A stretch of DNA of 59,159 nucleotides, taken from assembly GCA_021776805.1 (NCBI GenBank), contig JAJFFD010000076.1:1-59159 (forward strand), written 5' to 3'. Below are positions 51,940 to 59,159 of the stretch, in pieces; the stretch's first letter is position 1, and each line of letters opens with the position of its first letter. The position numbers and the translations under genes are program-made. The stretch comes from Planctomycetota bacterium. GTDB taxonomy: Bacteria > Planctomycetota > UBA1135 > UBA2386. The notes under the pieces are model-generated. The model was not told the DNA's origin and did no database searches. It saw only the letters and a program-made list of their open reading frames with translations.

Positions 51940-53217
51940 TCAGCTCTGCTCGAGCCTCGCCTGCAATGCGCCGGCGAGTTCTGCGTCGTCGGCCAGCTCA
52001 AACTCTTCACCGCTGGTGAAGTCCTTGACCTTGACCACGCCACGGGATTGCTCGTCTGCGCCGAGCATGAGCATCAACTTCAGGCCGCGCTTGTTGCCAT
52101 ACTTGAACAGGGCCTTCAGTGACTTGTTCTCGAAGTCTGTGTCCGTGGCCAGTCCAGCTTGGCGCAGGCGATCGGTGAGCAAGAAGGCTGCCTCACGTTG
52201 AGCATTGCCAACTGGTGCGACGAAGATCGGCAGCTCTGGGGCTTGTGGGCTGGCCATGGGGTGGCCTTGCGTCTCGAGAGCGAGCATGCTCGGGGTCACG
52301 CCGATGGCGAAGCCGACGGCGCCCAAGTCCGGGCCATCCAGGTCGGCGATGAGTCCGTCGTAACGACCGCCACCGCAGATGGCATCGCGGGCGCCCAGGT
52401 CCGGGCAGCGAACTTCGAAGACCGTGTGGGTGTAGTAGTCGAAGCCGCGAACGATGCCTGGGTCGCGTTCATAGGGGATGCCCATGGCATCCAGAGCATG
52501 CAGGGTCGCGTCGAAGCGCTGCAGGCTTTCCTCGCCGAGGTGGTCGAGGAATTGTGGCGCCGCCTTGTTGCTAGGTTGGCAGCCACGGACCTTGCAGTCG
52601 AGCATACGAAAGACGTTGCGTTCGAAGCGGCCCTGGCAATCCTCGCAGCGCTCGTCAAGCAGCCCTTGCATGTACTCCTTGAGGACGACCCGATAGCGAT
52701 CGCGATCGCTGTCATCCCCGATGCTATTCAGGTGCAGTTTGAAGTTCTTCAGGCCCATGGCCTCGAAGCAGCGCTGGGCGCAGGCGATGACCTCCGCATC
52801 GAGCAGAGGGCTCGCCGATCCCAGAGCTTCGATGCCGATCTGATAGAACTGCCGCGAGCGCCCGGCCTGTGGCCGCTCAAAGCGGAACATGGGGCCCATG
52901 TAGTAGAACTTCTGGAAGGGGCGTTGCTTGTCCAGATTGCGCTCCAGATAGGCGCGCACCACGGGGGCCGTGCCCTCTGGTCGAAAGGTCAGATCCGTGT
53001 CGCCGCGTTGGATGTTGAACATCTCCTTCTGGACCACATCCGTGACTTCCCCCAGGGAGCGCACGAATAGGCTCGTGTCCTCCATCATGGGTGTGCGAAT
53101 CTCGCCGTAGCCGGCCCCCTCGAGGACCAGGCGGCAGCTGCGGAAGATGTGCTCGAAACAGGGGATACGATCAGGGAGGAGATCCTCCGTGCCCCTTGGT
53201 GCGCGGCGACGGGCCAT
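51940..53217 (-). CDS. hisS: Histidyl-tRNA synthetase
   Basis: A 425-residue class II synthetase. Motif 1/2 sequence is seen in RPEGTAPVVRAYLERNLD and FYYMGPMFRFERPQAGRSRQFYQIGIEALGS, the histidine-binding loop in DPGIVRGFDYYTHTVFEV, and motif 3 in DAICGGGRYDGLI, DLGAVGFAIGVTPSML. The C-terminal anticodon-binding domain is present. The start is ATG and the first gene of a minus-strand operon with nadD and the WecA-like transferase. Confidence 0.97.
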   Translation of the reverse strand: MARRRAPRGTEDLLPDRIPCFEHIFRSCRLVLEGAGYGEIRTPMMEDTSLFVRSLGEVTDVVQKEMFNIQRGDTDLTFRPEGTAPVVRAYLERNLDKQRPFQKFYYMGPMFRFERPQAGRSRQFYQIGIEALGSASPLLDAEVIACAQRCFEAMGLKNFKLHLNSIGDDSDRDRYRVVLKEYMQGLLDERCEDCQGRFERNVFRMLDCKVRGCQPSNKAAPQFLDHLGEESLQRFDATLHALDAMGIPYERDPGIVRGFDYYTHTVFEVRCPDLGARDAICGGGRYDGLIADLDGPDLGAVGFAIGVTPSMLALETQGHPMASPQAPELPIFVAPVGNAQREAAFLLTDRLRQAGLATDTDFENKSLKALFKYGNKRGLKLMLMLGADEQSRGVVKVKDFTSGEEFELADDAELAGALQARLEQS

Positions 53218-53392
53218 GTTTGGGAGGCTACCGCCGATGGCCCTCCACCGAAAGAAGCGAAAAGCACTGGGGCCCAGGTCCAGGCCAAAATCACCGCTTG
53301 CACGACCTCTCCAGGGAAGCTAACTTGCCCATCCCTCTGGGCCTAGGCACCCCCGCCCTGGCCATAAGTTCCTCTCGCAAGAGCCTCAAGAC

Positions 53393-53764
53393 ATGCGCAC
53401 ACTCGCACTGTTGGTCCCCCTGCTGTTGCTGGCAACAGCTTGTCAGGGATTCTCTTGGGTCGATCAGAATTCGCGCAATGCTGTCCGTGGCGATGGGCCG
53501 CTGACAGTGCAGGACGTGAACAGTCTGATCCAGTCCTACAACACCCAGCAATTTTATCGTCAAGTGCGCGACCGTTCGAACGGGCGATCCGCGGCATTCA
53601 GCCGGGATATGTCCAGCATCCGTCGGACAATCGATCGCCACTTCTTCAACTACGACTGGGACGATCCCTACCTCAACCCAGCTGGCGGTGGCCAGGGCCT
53701 CTTCGGTGGCAACCTGGGCCTCATCACGACGGCAATCGTCGATTCGGTCATTCCGGTCCGCTGA
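53393..53764 (+). CDS. Small lipoprotein, unknown function
   Basis: A 123-residue protein with lipoprotein signal peptide and lipobox LATAC (Cys17). The mature part is polar, with FYRQVRDRSNGRSAAFSRDM and RRTIDRHFFNYDWDDPYLNP, then a Gly-rich stretch (NPAGGGQGLFGGNLG). I recognise no family. It is divergent from hisS and 37 bp upstream of another lipoprotein gene. Confidence 0.7.
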   Translation: MRTLALLVPLLLLATACQGFSWVDQNSRNAVRGDGPLTVQDVNSLIQSYNTQQFYRQVRDRSNGRSAAFSRDMSSIRRTIDRHFFNYDWDDPYLNPAGGGQGLFGGNLGLITTAIVDSVIPVR

Positions 53765-53801
53765 GCGCGGCTGCACCTCATAACCAAGCGAGGACAATCC
53801 A

Positions 53802-54221
53802 TTGAACCTGCGCAGAATCACTTTTGTCGGACTCGTACTATCTCTCGTTCTCCTCAGTAGCTGTGGCGCGACGCGGCGCTTCGGCAAGGACGTGAGCATG
53901 GCGGCACTCTCGCCGGCATTGACCATCTACGGCGGTGCCACGGATGCCTATGCCGGATCCCAGGACGTAGCAGAAGGACTCGGGGGTGGTTCCCTCACCC
54001 AGTTCTTTGCCTTCCCACCCCTCTTCATCGTGCACGGCATCAAGCACCTGCTCTATGGCGTGGTGCACCTGGTGGACGGAGTCTTCTATCCCTTCTACGG
54101 TGCTGTCGAATTGAATCCGGACGGTCCAGGGGTCGAGCCTCTGCAGATCTACACGGGCACCTGGTTCGATAAGCCTGCTGAGAAGTCGGGAACGGACGCG
54201 CAGAGCGGCGAAGGCCGCTAG
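53802..54221 (+). CDS. Small lipoprotein with hydrophobic amphipathic core, unknown function
   Basis: A 139-residue protein starting at TTG with a good GAGGA Shine-Dalgarno. Lipobox LLSSC (Cys21). The centre is unusually hydrophobic and aromatic for a lipoprotein: FFAFPPLFIVHGIKHLLYG and VVHLVDGVFYPFYGAVEL, which could insert in or lie on a membrane. No family recognised. A terminator follows at 54242-54264. Confidence 0.7.
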   Translation: MNLRRITFVGLVLSLVLLSSCGATRRFGKDVSMAALSPALTIYGGATDAYAGSQDVAEGLGGGSLTQFFAFPPLFIVHGIKHLLYGVVHLVDGVFYPFYGAVELNPDGPGVEPLQIYTGTWFDKPAEKSGTDAQSGEGR

Positions 54222-54241
54222 CAGTCCCTAGCTCGAATGTC

Positions 54242-54264
54242 AGGGCCCGGTTGATCCGGGCCCT
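54242..54264. terminator. Bidirectional intrinsic terminator
   Basis: Perfect 9-bp stem (AGGGCCCGG / CCGGGCCCT) with a 5-nt loop, 20 nt after the lipoprotein stop and 12 nt from the end of the convergent sulfotransferase-like gene. TTT follows on the plus side. The T-run is short, but position between two convergent genes fits termination of both. Confidence 0.65.
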
Positions 54265-54276
54265 TTGCATGTACGC

Positions 54277-55302
54277 TCAGCTTCGGTCCGGGTCCGAGCC
54301 CTCTGCATCGACGGCCTCGGCACAGAGGCGGTCGATGGCGCTGAGGCTGAGCGCCTCATCCGTGTCCCGATCCTGACTCTCCTGGCGGCGGTCAGCGGCA
54401 GTGATCCGCTCCCATTGATCCAGGGCATGCCCATCTCCCAGCCCATGCTCGGCGAAGAGCATGGCATTGGCAGGGTGGTACTCTGCGATGAGCGCGGCGC
54501 GTTCCCCGTCGTCCAAAAAGCGGCGATGGGGGCAGCTAATGGCTGGAAGGGCGGCGCCCTTGGCGAAGAGCTGCAGGAGAATCTGACGCTGCTCCCTGCC
54601 GCGATGCAGGTTGCAGAGTCGCAGCATCTCCATCTGTGCTGCACTCAGGCTGGTGTTCTCCTGGGAGGAGATGATCGTCGCGGGAAGCTCGGGGATCCCC
54701 AGCGAGGTCAAGAAGTCGCGGAAGACATCGCCCTTTTCTCGCACGCGATCGAAAAGGCGCAGGATCATCTTTGCCTCGGGATAGAGGGCAGCCAGGTTGG
54801 CCAGCTTGGCATGCCAATCGAGAATGCGCCGCATGTCGCCGGCGGGCGAGCTGCAGTATTCGGCGAAGGTCTCGGCCAAGCCGTGCTTGAGAAGTTCCTG
54901 ATATGCGGACTCGATGAAGCGGTCCTGGCGCCGGACATAGAGGACGAGAGTCTGGCGCGCGAAGCCGGAGAAGAGGAAGGGGCCGACAGCTTCGTCTTGC
55001 CCCCAGTTCTCCCAGAAGGGGTGACTGATCGCTTCGCCGGAGATGATGATGTTGCCGGCACTCGCTTGACTGGCCCAATGTCGAAAGTCCCGGCGCAGGG
55101 CATGGAGATCCAGGTCGGCCGCTTGCAGTCCGTAGGCCTTGGGGTTGAAGGCCCGATGTAGGTCGCGGAGATCGCGGTGCAGAACCGCCGGACAATAGTC
55201 GCGTTCGGCGAGGAAGGCGGCGTGGATCTGCAGTGAATCCTGGATCGCTGTGGTGCCCGTCTTGTGGGTGCCGGCGTGGAGGATGAGGTGCTTGTCGATC
55301 AC
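54277..55302 (-). CDS. Sulfotransferase-like P-loop protein
   Basis: A 341-residue protein from GTG at 55302. LILHAGTHKTGTTAIQDSL is the PAPS-binding 5'-phosphosulfate loop, and GNIIISGEAISHPFW and TLVLYVRRQDRFIESAYQELL correspond to the 3'-phosphate-binding and downstream sulfotransferase regions (the R-x-x-x-x-x-S pattern). It would transfer sulfate from PAPS to a glycan or other acceptor. Which acceptor cannot be told. Single gene, convergent with the lipoproteins. Confidence 0.75.
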   Translation of the reverse strand: MIDKHLILHAGTHKTGTTAIQDSLQIHAAFLAERDYCPAVLHRDLRDLHRAFNPKAYGLQAADLDLHALRRDFRHWASQASAGNIIISGEAISHPFWENWGQDEAVGPFLFSGFARQTLVLYVRRQDRFIESAYQELLKHGLAETFAEYCSSPAGDMRRILDWHAKLANLAALYPEAKMILRLFDRVREKGDVFRDFLTSLGIPELPATIISSQENTSLSAAQMEMLRLCNLHRGREQRQILLQLFAKGAALPAISCPHRRFLDDGERAALIAEYHPANAMLFAEHGLGDGHALDQWERITAADRRQESQDRDTDEALSLSAIDRLCAEAVDAEGSDPDRS

Positions 55303-55332
55303 TGGGGACAGGCTCTTCGGCCTTTGATCATC

Positions 55333-55983
55333 CTAGGCATGCCGGCCGTAGCAGGCGAGCTTGCGTTCCCTTCCAGCGGGCTCCGGCAGGGAGTACCGCA
55401 GCTCTTCCTGGAGCAGTATTTGCTTGCCGAGGCGGGCGGGCGCCTGACTCTCGCCGGCAAGCCAGAGCAGGAGGTTGCCCGATCCGGTCAACATGCGGGC
55501 GGCGATTGGGCCGATCTCTTCTGGGCTGGCGACAGCCCGTGCGGTGATGAGATCGAAGCGGTGTTTGTTCTCCTTGCGGCTCGCTGCTTGCCGAGCGTCC
55601 AGGTCGATGAACTCCACCGACGCTTGTCCTGCTGCCTGCAGAATTCGCTCGATGGCGCGCAGCTTCTTGCCGGTGCGATCCAGCAGGTAGAGTTCGACTT
55701 CGGGATAGAGGCTGCGCAGAGCGATGCCGGGGAAGCCATTGCCGCTGCCCAGGTCCAGGGCGCGACGCGGTGCCAGAGCGAGAGGCGCCGGAGACAGGCT
55801 ATCCAGGGCATGCAGAATGAGCGCCTGCTCCGGATCACGGATGGAGGTCAGGTTGATGCTCTGATTCTCCAAGAGCATGGCATCCAGATAGGCGAGCAGA
55901 GGCTCGACCTGCTGGCTCGGTAGCTCCCAGCTGCGCTCGGCCAGCCAGGACTCCAGGCGGGCGAGCCGGGGATCGGATGCCAT
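55333..55983 (-). CDS. rsmG: 16S rRNA (guanine-527 N7) methyltransferase RsmG
   Basis: A 216-residue SAM methyltransferase; ATG at 55983 shares a base with the upstream transporter stop (TGATG). Key segments are LENQSINLTSIRDPEQALILHALDSL, RALDLGSGNGFPGIALRSLYP (SAM motif), ELYLLDRTGKKLRAIERIL and FDLITARAVASPEEI. It modifies G527 of 16S rRNA; loss gives low-level streptomycin resistance in other bacteria. Confidence 0.93.
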   Translation of the reverse strand: MASDPRLARLESWLAERSWELPSQQVEPLLAYLDAMLLENQSINLTSIRDPEQALILHALDSLSPAPLALAPRRALDLGSGNGFPGIALRSLYPEVELYLLDRTGKKLRAIERILQAAGQASVEFIDLDARQAASRKENKHRFDLITARAVASPEEIGPIAARMLTGSGNLLLWLAGESQAPARLGKQILLQEELRYSLPEPAGRERKLACYGRHA

Positions 55984-57644
55984 CACTTGTAGGGCTTGAT
56001 CTCGCCGGAACGCAGACCCGCCTCGTAATCATCCAGGTCCTTCTTCACCATGCCCTTCAGGAAGTAGAGACCGAGGATGTTCGGGAAGGCCATGATGAGG
56101 ATCATCAAGTCGCCGAACTCGAGCACCTTGGTGGCGCTCAGAATCGATCCCAACACCACGAAGATGAGGAAGAGGAACTTGTAGCTGAGGGATGCCCTCT
56201 GCCCGAAGATTCGCGTCCAGCAGCGTTCGCCGTAGTAGGACCAGGAGATCATGGTCGAGAAGGCGAAGAGCACCATGGCGGCGAGAAGGATCGGTGGGAA
56301 CCAGCTCGACATCCAGTCGACGGAAGCGAAGGCCTCGCTGGTGAGGGCAGCGCCCTTGTTGTTGGCGATCAGGTCGACGTATTCCGGGTTGTTGTAGACC
56401 CCGGTGATGACGATCACCAAGGCGGTCATGGTGCAGACCACCACCGTATCGATGAATGGCTCGAGCAGGGCGACGATGCCTTCACGCACCGGATACTCGG
56501 TGCGTGCCGCCGAGTGGGCGATGGCTGCCGAGCCGATGCCAGCTTCATTGGAGAAGGCTGCGCGCTGGAAGCCGACCACCAAAGAGCCGATGAAGCCGCC
56601 ATACATGGCATCAGGAGAGAAGGCGCCGCCGAAGATCGCGCCAAAGGCAGCGGGCACTGCATCGAGGTTGTTGAAGATGACCAGCAGAGCTCCGGTCACA
56701 TAGACCAGGCACATGGTGGGCACGATCTTCTCGGCAGTCTTGGCGATGCTCTTGATGCCGCCGATGATGACGATGCCGACCATGATGGCCATGACCACGC
56801 CATAGACCCAACCGTTGTCGGCGAAGAACTCGTAGCGATCGGCGAGCACGCCCAGGGACTGGTTGACCTGGAAGGCATTGCCGCCGGCGAGGGAGGCGCC
56901 GATGCAGAAGATGATGAAGAGGCCGGCGAGGAGGCTGCCCAGCACGCCGAAGCCTTTCTCCGCGAGGCCGTCGCGGAGATAGTGCATGGGGCCGCCGGAG
57001 ACGCGACCTTCGGAATCGATCTTGCGGAACTTCTGTCCCAGGGTGCACTCGGTGAACTTCAGGGTCATGCCGAGAAGGCCGGCACAGATCATCCAAAAGG
57101 TGGCGCCGGGTCCGCCCATGGACACAGCGATGGCCACGCCGGCGATATTGCCTAGCCCAACGGTCGCCGAGAGTGCGGCGGCGAGGGCCTGAAAGTGGCT
57201 CACCTCACCGTGATCATCCGGGTTGTCATACTTCCCGCGCACCACGGCGATGGCGTGGAAGAACATGCGCAGGTTCACAAAGCGCATGCCCAAGGTCAGG
57301 ATGATGGCGGCGATCACCAACCAGAGCACAACGAAGGGGAGTTTGGTCTGTACTGCTTCCCCAGTGGGCCCTCTGGGGATCTCGCCGGCAGCGACGCCAG
57401 CGGCCAGCTCTTCCGGGGTCTTCTCGTTGAACCAGAGCAGATTGAAGAAGGGGACGAAGTTGCCCCAGTCGAGGGCGACGCCGAAGGCATCGTCGATGCT
57501 CTTTTCCCAGCCCGCCAGTTCTTCACCGGCTTCCTCGATAGCTTCTTGGGCCATCTGGGCTTCGGTCTGTTCCTGCTGTGCGCGCAGGCCGCCTCCAGCG
57601 AAGCAGAATCCCAGGGCGAGGGAGAGGAGAAGGAGCTTTCTCAT
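55983..57644 (-). CDS. Sodium:alanine (AGCS-family) amino-acid symporter with exported N-terminal extension
   Basis: A 553-residue transporter, about 100 residues longer than a typical AGCS protein. The extra part is an N-terminal signal-peptide-like segment ([16 protein letters not shown]) followed by an acidic helical stretch ([19 protein letters not shown]) before the first transport helix. The core shows family motifs: [71 protein letters not shown] and [14 protein letters not shown]. It imports alanine or glycine with Na+. The stop is fused to the rsmG start. Confidence 0.93.
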   Translation of the reverse strand: MRKLLLLSLALGFCFAGGGLRAQQEQTEAQMAQEAIEEAGEELAGWEKSIDDAFGVALDWGNFVPFFNLLWFNEKTPEELAAGVAAGEIPRGPTGEAVQTKLPFVVLWLVIAAIILTLGMRFVNLRMFFHAIAVVRGKYDNPDDHGEVSHFQALAAALSATVGLGNIAGVAIAVSMGGPGATFWMICAGLLGMTLKFTECTLGQKFRKIDSEGRVSGGPMHYLRDGLAEKGFGVLGSLLAGLFIIFCIGASLAGGNAFQVNQSLGVLADRYEFFADNGWVYGVVMAIMVGIVIIGGIKSIAKTAEKIVPTMCLVYVTGALLVIFNNLDAVPAAFGAIFGGAFSPDAMYGGFIGSLVVGFQRAAFSNEAGIGSAAIAHSAARTEYPVREGIVALLEPFIDTVVVCTMTALVIVITGVYNNPEYVDLIANNKGAALTSEAFASVDWMSSWFPPILLAAMVLFAFSTMISWSYYGERCWTRIFGQRASLSYKFLFLIFVVLGSILSATKVLEFGDLMILIMAFPNILGLYFLKGMVKKDLDDYEAGLRSGEIKPYK

Positions 57645-57706
57645 AGGGGTCTCGCGGTCTCAGGCCGGAATGCGATCACGGGATCTTCACGAGTGGCGGC
57701 CCCCTG

Positions 57707-58618
57707 TCAACCGTGGAGCTGTTTCAGGGCTGCATCAGCGGGCATATCACCGGGAATCCAGGTGATTTCGGCGATACGACGCAGCCAGGTGGTCTGACGC
57801 CGAATGAGTCGGTGGGTGGCGCGACGGATCCGGTTGCGCAGCTCCTCCTCGTCCTTGAAGGGCTTCTCCAGGTGGCGCAGACATTCTGCATAGCCGATGG
57901 CCGCCGCGGCCTGCGGCGAAAACCCTACATCTGCACGGATTTGACGGACTTCGTCGAGCAGCCCGGCGGCCAGCATGGCGCGGGTGCGCAGCTTCACTCG
58001 CTCATGGAGCTCCTCCCGGCTACGGGATACTGCCAGGATACGACAGGGTCGCCGCCAGGTCGGTGCTTCGAAGCTCGTCTGCTGTGCCGAGATCTTGTTG
58101 CCGCTGTGCCGGATCACCTCGAGGGCGCGCACCAAGCGGCGTTGGTCATTGCGATGGATACGTTCTGCCGCCTCAGGATCCTCTTCGTAGAGGCGCCGAT
58201 GCAAGCTGCCTGGCTCGGCCTCCTCCTCCGCCAGCAGGGCTCGGCGCAACTCCTCATCAGCAGCCGGGCCGGCCATCATGCCCTTGAAGAAGGCCATCAG
58301 ATAGAGTGGCGTGCCGCCGACGAACAGTGGGCGAGCGCCGCGAGTGGACATTTCCTCCAGTACTGCCTCGGCGGCCGCGCAGTAGCGAGCCGTGTCGAAG
58401 CTCTGGCTGGCATCGATCAGATCGATGAGATGGTGTGGCCGGCGACGACGATCTTCTGCCGATGGCTTGGCAGTGCCGATATCCATGCGCCGGTAGATGG
58501 CCATGGAGTCCATGGACAGGATCTCCAAGCCTTCCCGCTCAGCGACTTCCAGGGCCAAAGCGGACTTACCTGCTGCCGTTGGCCCGGTCACGACCCAGAT
58601 TGGTTCGGCAGGGGACAT
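57707..58618 (-). CDS. miaA: tRNA dimethylallyltransferase MiaA
   Basis: About 303 residues from ATG at 58618. The P-loop VTGPTAAGKSALAL, then SMDSMAIYRRMDIGTAKPSAED, PHHLIDLIDASQSFDTARYC, LFVGGTPLYLMAFFKGM and TTWLRR match MiaA. It adds dimethylallyl to A37 of tRNAs reading UNN codons. A perfect TATAAT (58626-58631 on the minus strand) lies 7 nt before the ATG, suggesting a very short or absent leader. Confidence 0.94.
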   Translation of the reverse strand: MSPAEPIWVVTGPTAAGKSALALEVAEREGLEILSMDSMAIYRRMDIGTAKPSAEDRRRRPHHLIDLIDASQSFDTARYCAAAEAVLEEMSTRGARPLFVGGTPLYLMAFFKGMMAGPAADEELRRALLAEEEAEPGSLHRRLYEEDPEAAERIHRNDQRRLVRALEVIRHSGNKISAQQTSFEAPTWRRPCRILAVSRSREELHERVKLRTRAMLAAGLLDEVRQIRADVGFSPQAAAAIGYAECLRHLEKPFKDEEELRNRIRRATHRLIRRQTTWLRRIAEITWIPGDMPADAALKQLHG

Positions 58619-58682
58619 CCTGCTGATTATAGGGGGCTTCGCCTTTCCCCTGGCCAGAGCCCTCGCTACTTTCCCCCCCTCG

Positions 58683-59159
58683 ATGATCGCCTTCATTTCC
58701 GATCTGCACAGCAACACCGAGGCGCTCGCCGTGGTCTTTGCCGAAATAGAGCGCTTGGGCGTGGATCGGATCCTCTGCCTCGGCGATGTCATCGGCTACG
58801 GACCCGAGCCCCGGGAAGTCCTGCAGAAGGTAATCGATACCTGCGAATTCTCCCTGCTCGGCAATCACGAGCAGGGATGCATGTTCTATGCCTCCGATTT
58901 CAATCCGCGAGCACGGGCAGCAATCGATTGGACCCGTGACCAGCTCAACCGAAGGGATTGCCCAAGGGAGCAGAACGCATTGTTCTGGAACTATCTGGAC
59001 GGCATGCCTGACCGCTATCGGGAGGACGACATCCTCCTGGTGCATGGTTCGCCGCGGGATCCGGTGAAGGAATACATGGTGCCCTCCGACGCCGAGCAGA
59101 AGGAGAAGATGCGCGGCTGCTTCGATCTCTTCGATGGCGCTCAATTCTGCTTTGTGGGC
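58683..59159 (+). CDS. Calcineurin-like metallophosphoesterase, 3'-truncated by window end
   Basis: The visible 159 residues from ATG at 58683 have the phosphoesterase ligands in order: D and H in FISDLHSN (DxH), GD in LCLGDVIGYGPEP, GNHE in LLGNHEQG and H in LLVHGSPRDP. This is the YfcE/MJ0936-like subgroup, hydrolysing phosphodiesters or phosphomonoesters in a two-metal active site. The C-terminus lies beyond the window. Divergent from miaA, with 64 bp between. Confidence 0.88.
   Translation, partial: MIAFISDLHSNTEALAVVFAEIERLGVDRILCLGDVIGYGPEPREVLQKVIDTCEFSLLGNHEQGCMFYASDFNPRARAAIDWTRDQLNRRDCPREQNALFWNYLDGMPDRYREDDILLVHGSPRDPVKEYMVPSDAEQKEKMRGCFDLFDGAQFCFVG

Noticed and set aside
53361..53389. 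TTGAGG-17-TATGGC on the minus strand before hisS
   Set aside because: Spacing is right but the -10 match is poor, so not listed as a promoter.
55977..57155. 392-aa plus-strand ORF rich in His, Asp, Glu and Gly
   Set aside because: Antisense to the AGCS symporter; its striking HDG-rich composition comes from hydrophobic codons on the other strand.
1..59159. tRNA, rRNA, IS element, CRISPR or prophage
   Set aside because: I looked for repeated spacer arrays, terminal repeats with transposase motifs and tRNA cores by eye and saw none; a tRNAscan/ISfinder run would be needed to exclude them formally.

Overview
The window is a GC-rich bacterial chromosome segment, densely packed with protein genes. 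I saw no rRNA, tRNA, IS element, CRISPR array or prophage. Several traits point to Planctomycetota, probably one of the deep uncultured or Saltatorellus-like lineages; this is inference, not proof. They are ECF sigma factors fused to a membrane helix and secreted carboxypeptidase-regulatory-like repeats, FG-GAP and BNR propeller exoproteins, a secreted protease ending in a GTGC-type C-terminal beta-domain, KorAB instead of a 2-oxoglutarate dehydrogenase, and a UbiA/UbiX/MenG block that fits futalosine-type menaquinone synthesis.

Layout. 1-6.2 kb: end of a Lon-like protease, an exported FG-GAP protein, a sigma/carboxypeptidase-regulatory fusion and, convergent, an exported beta-carbonic-anhydrase-like protein. 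6.5-9.9 kb: korA-korB and a GNAT acetyltransferase that seems to start at CTG. 9.9-13.8 kb, minus strand: a four-gene glycan operon with 4-nt overlaps throughout. 14-18.8 kb: secreted trypsin-like protease, Lys-rich exported protein, and an ECF sigma gene coupled to a membrane LRR protein. 18.8-25.6 kb: HI0933-type flavoprotein, aconitase, EVE protein, MATE transporter, clpS-DUF2017. 25.7-34.6 kb: a second sigma fusion and two tandem BNR-propeller exoproteins, one with an inserted PDZ domain. 34.7-37.4 kb: ruvB-tgt and an AhpD-like gene interrupted by UGA. 37.7-43.7 kb: beta-propeller lipoprotein and quinone genes. 43.8-59.2 kb: holA-mutL, infA, an M16 peptidase pair, hisS-nadD-WecA-like transferase, two lipoproteins, a sulfotransferase, rsmG, an AGCS symporter, miaA and a truncated phosphoesterase.

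The most striking item is at 34708-35253. An AhpD-like peroxidase-family gene has an in-frame UGA exactly where the second redox cysteine of CxxC belongs. Coding similarity continues for about 98 residues beyond it. A hairpin fitting the bacterial SECIS rules lies just downstream (8 bp, 6-nt loop with G at position 2, loop 24 nt after the UGA). I read it as a selenoprotein that a standard ORF caller would truncate. Secondary themes are three membrane-coupled sigma systems (two fused, one split), a divergent exported carbonic-anhydrase-like protein that keeps the metal ligands but lost the partner arginine, and genes whose conserved N-termini lie upstream of any canonical start codon.
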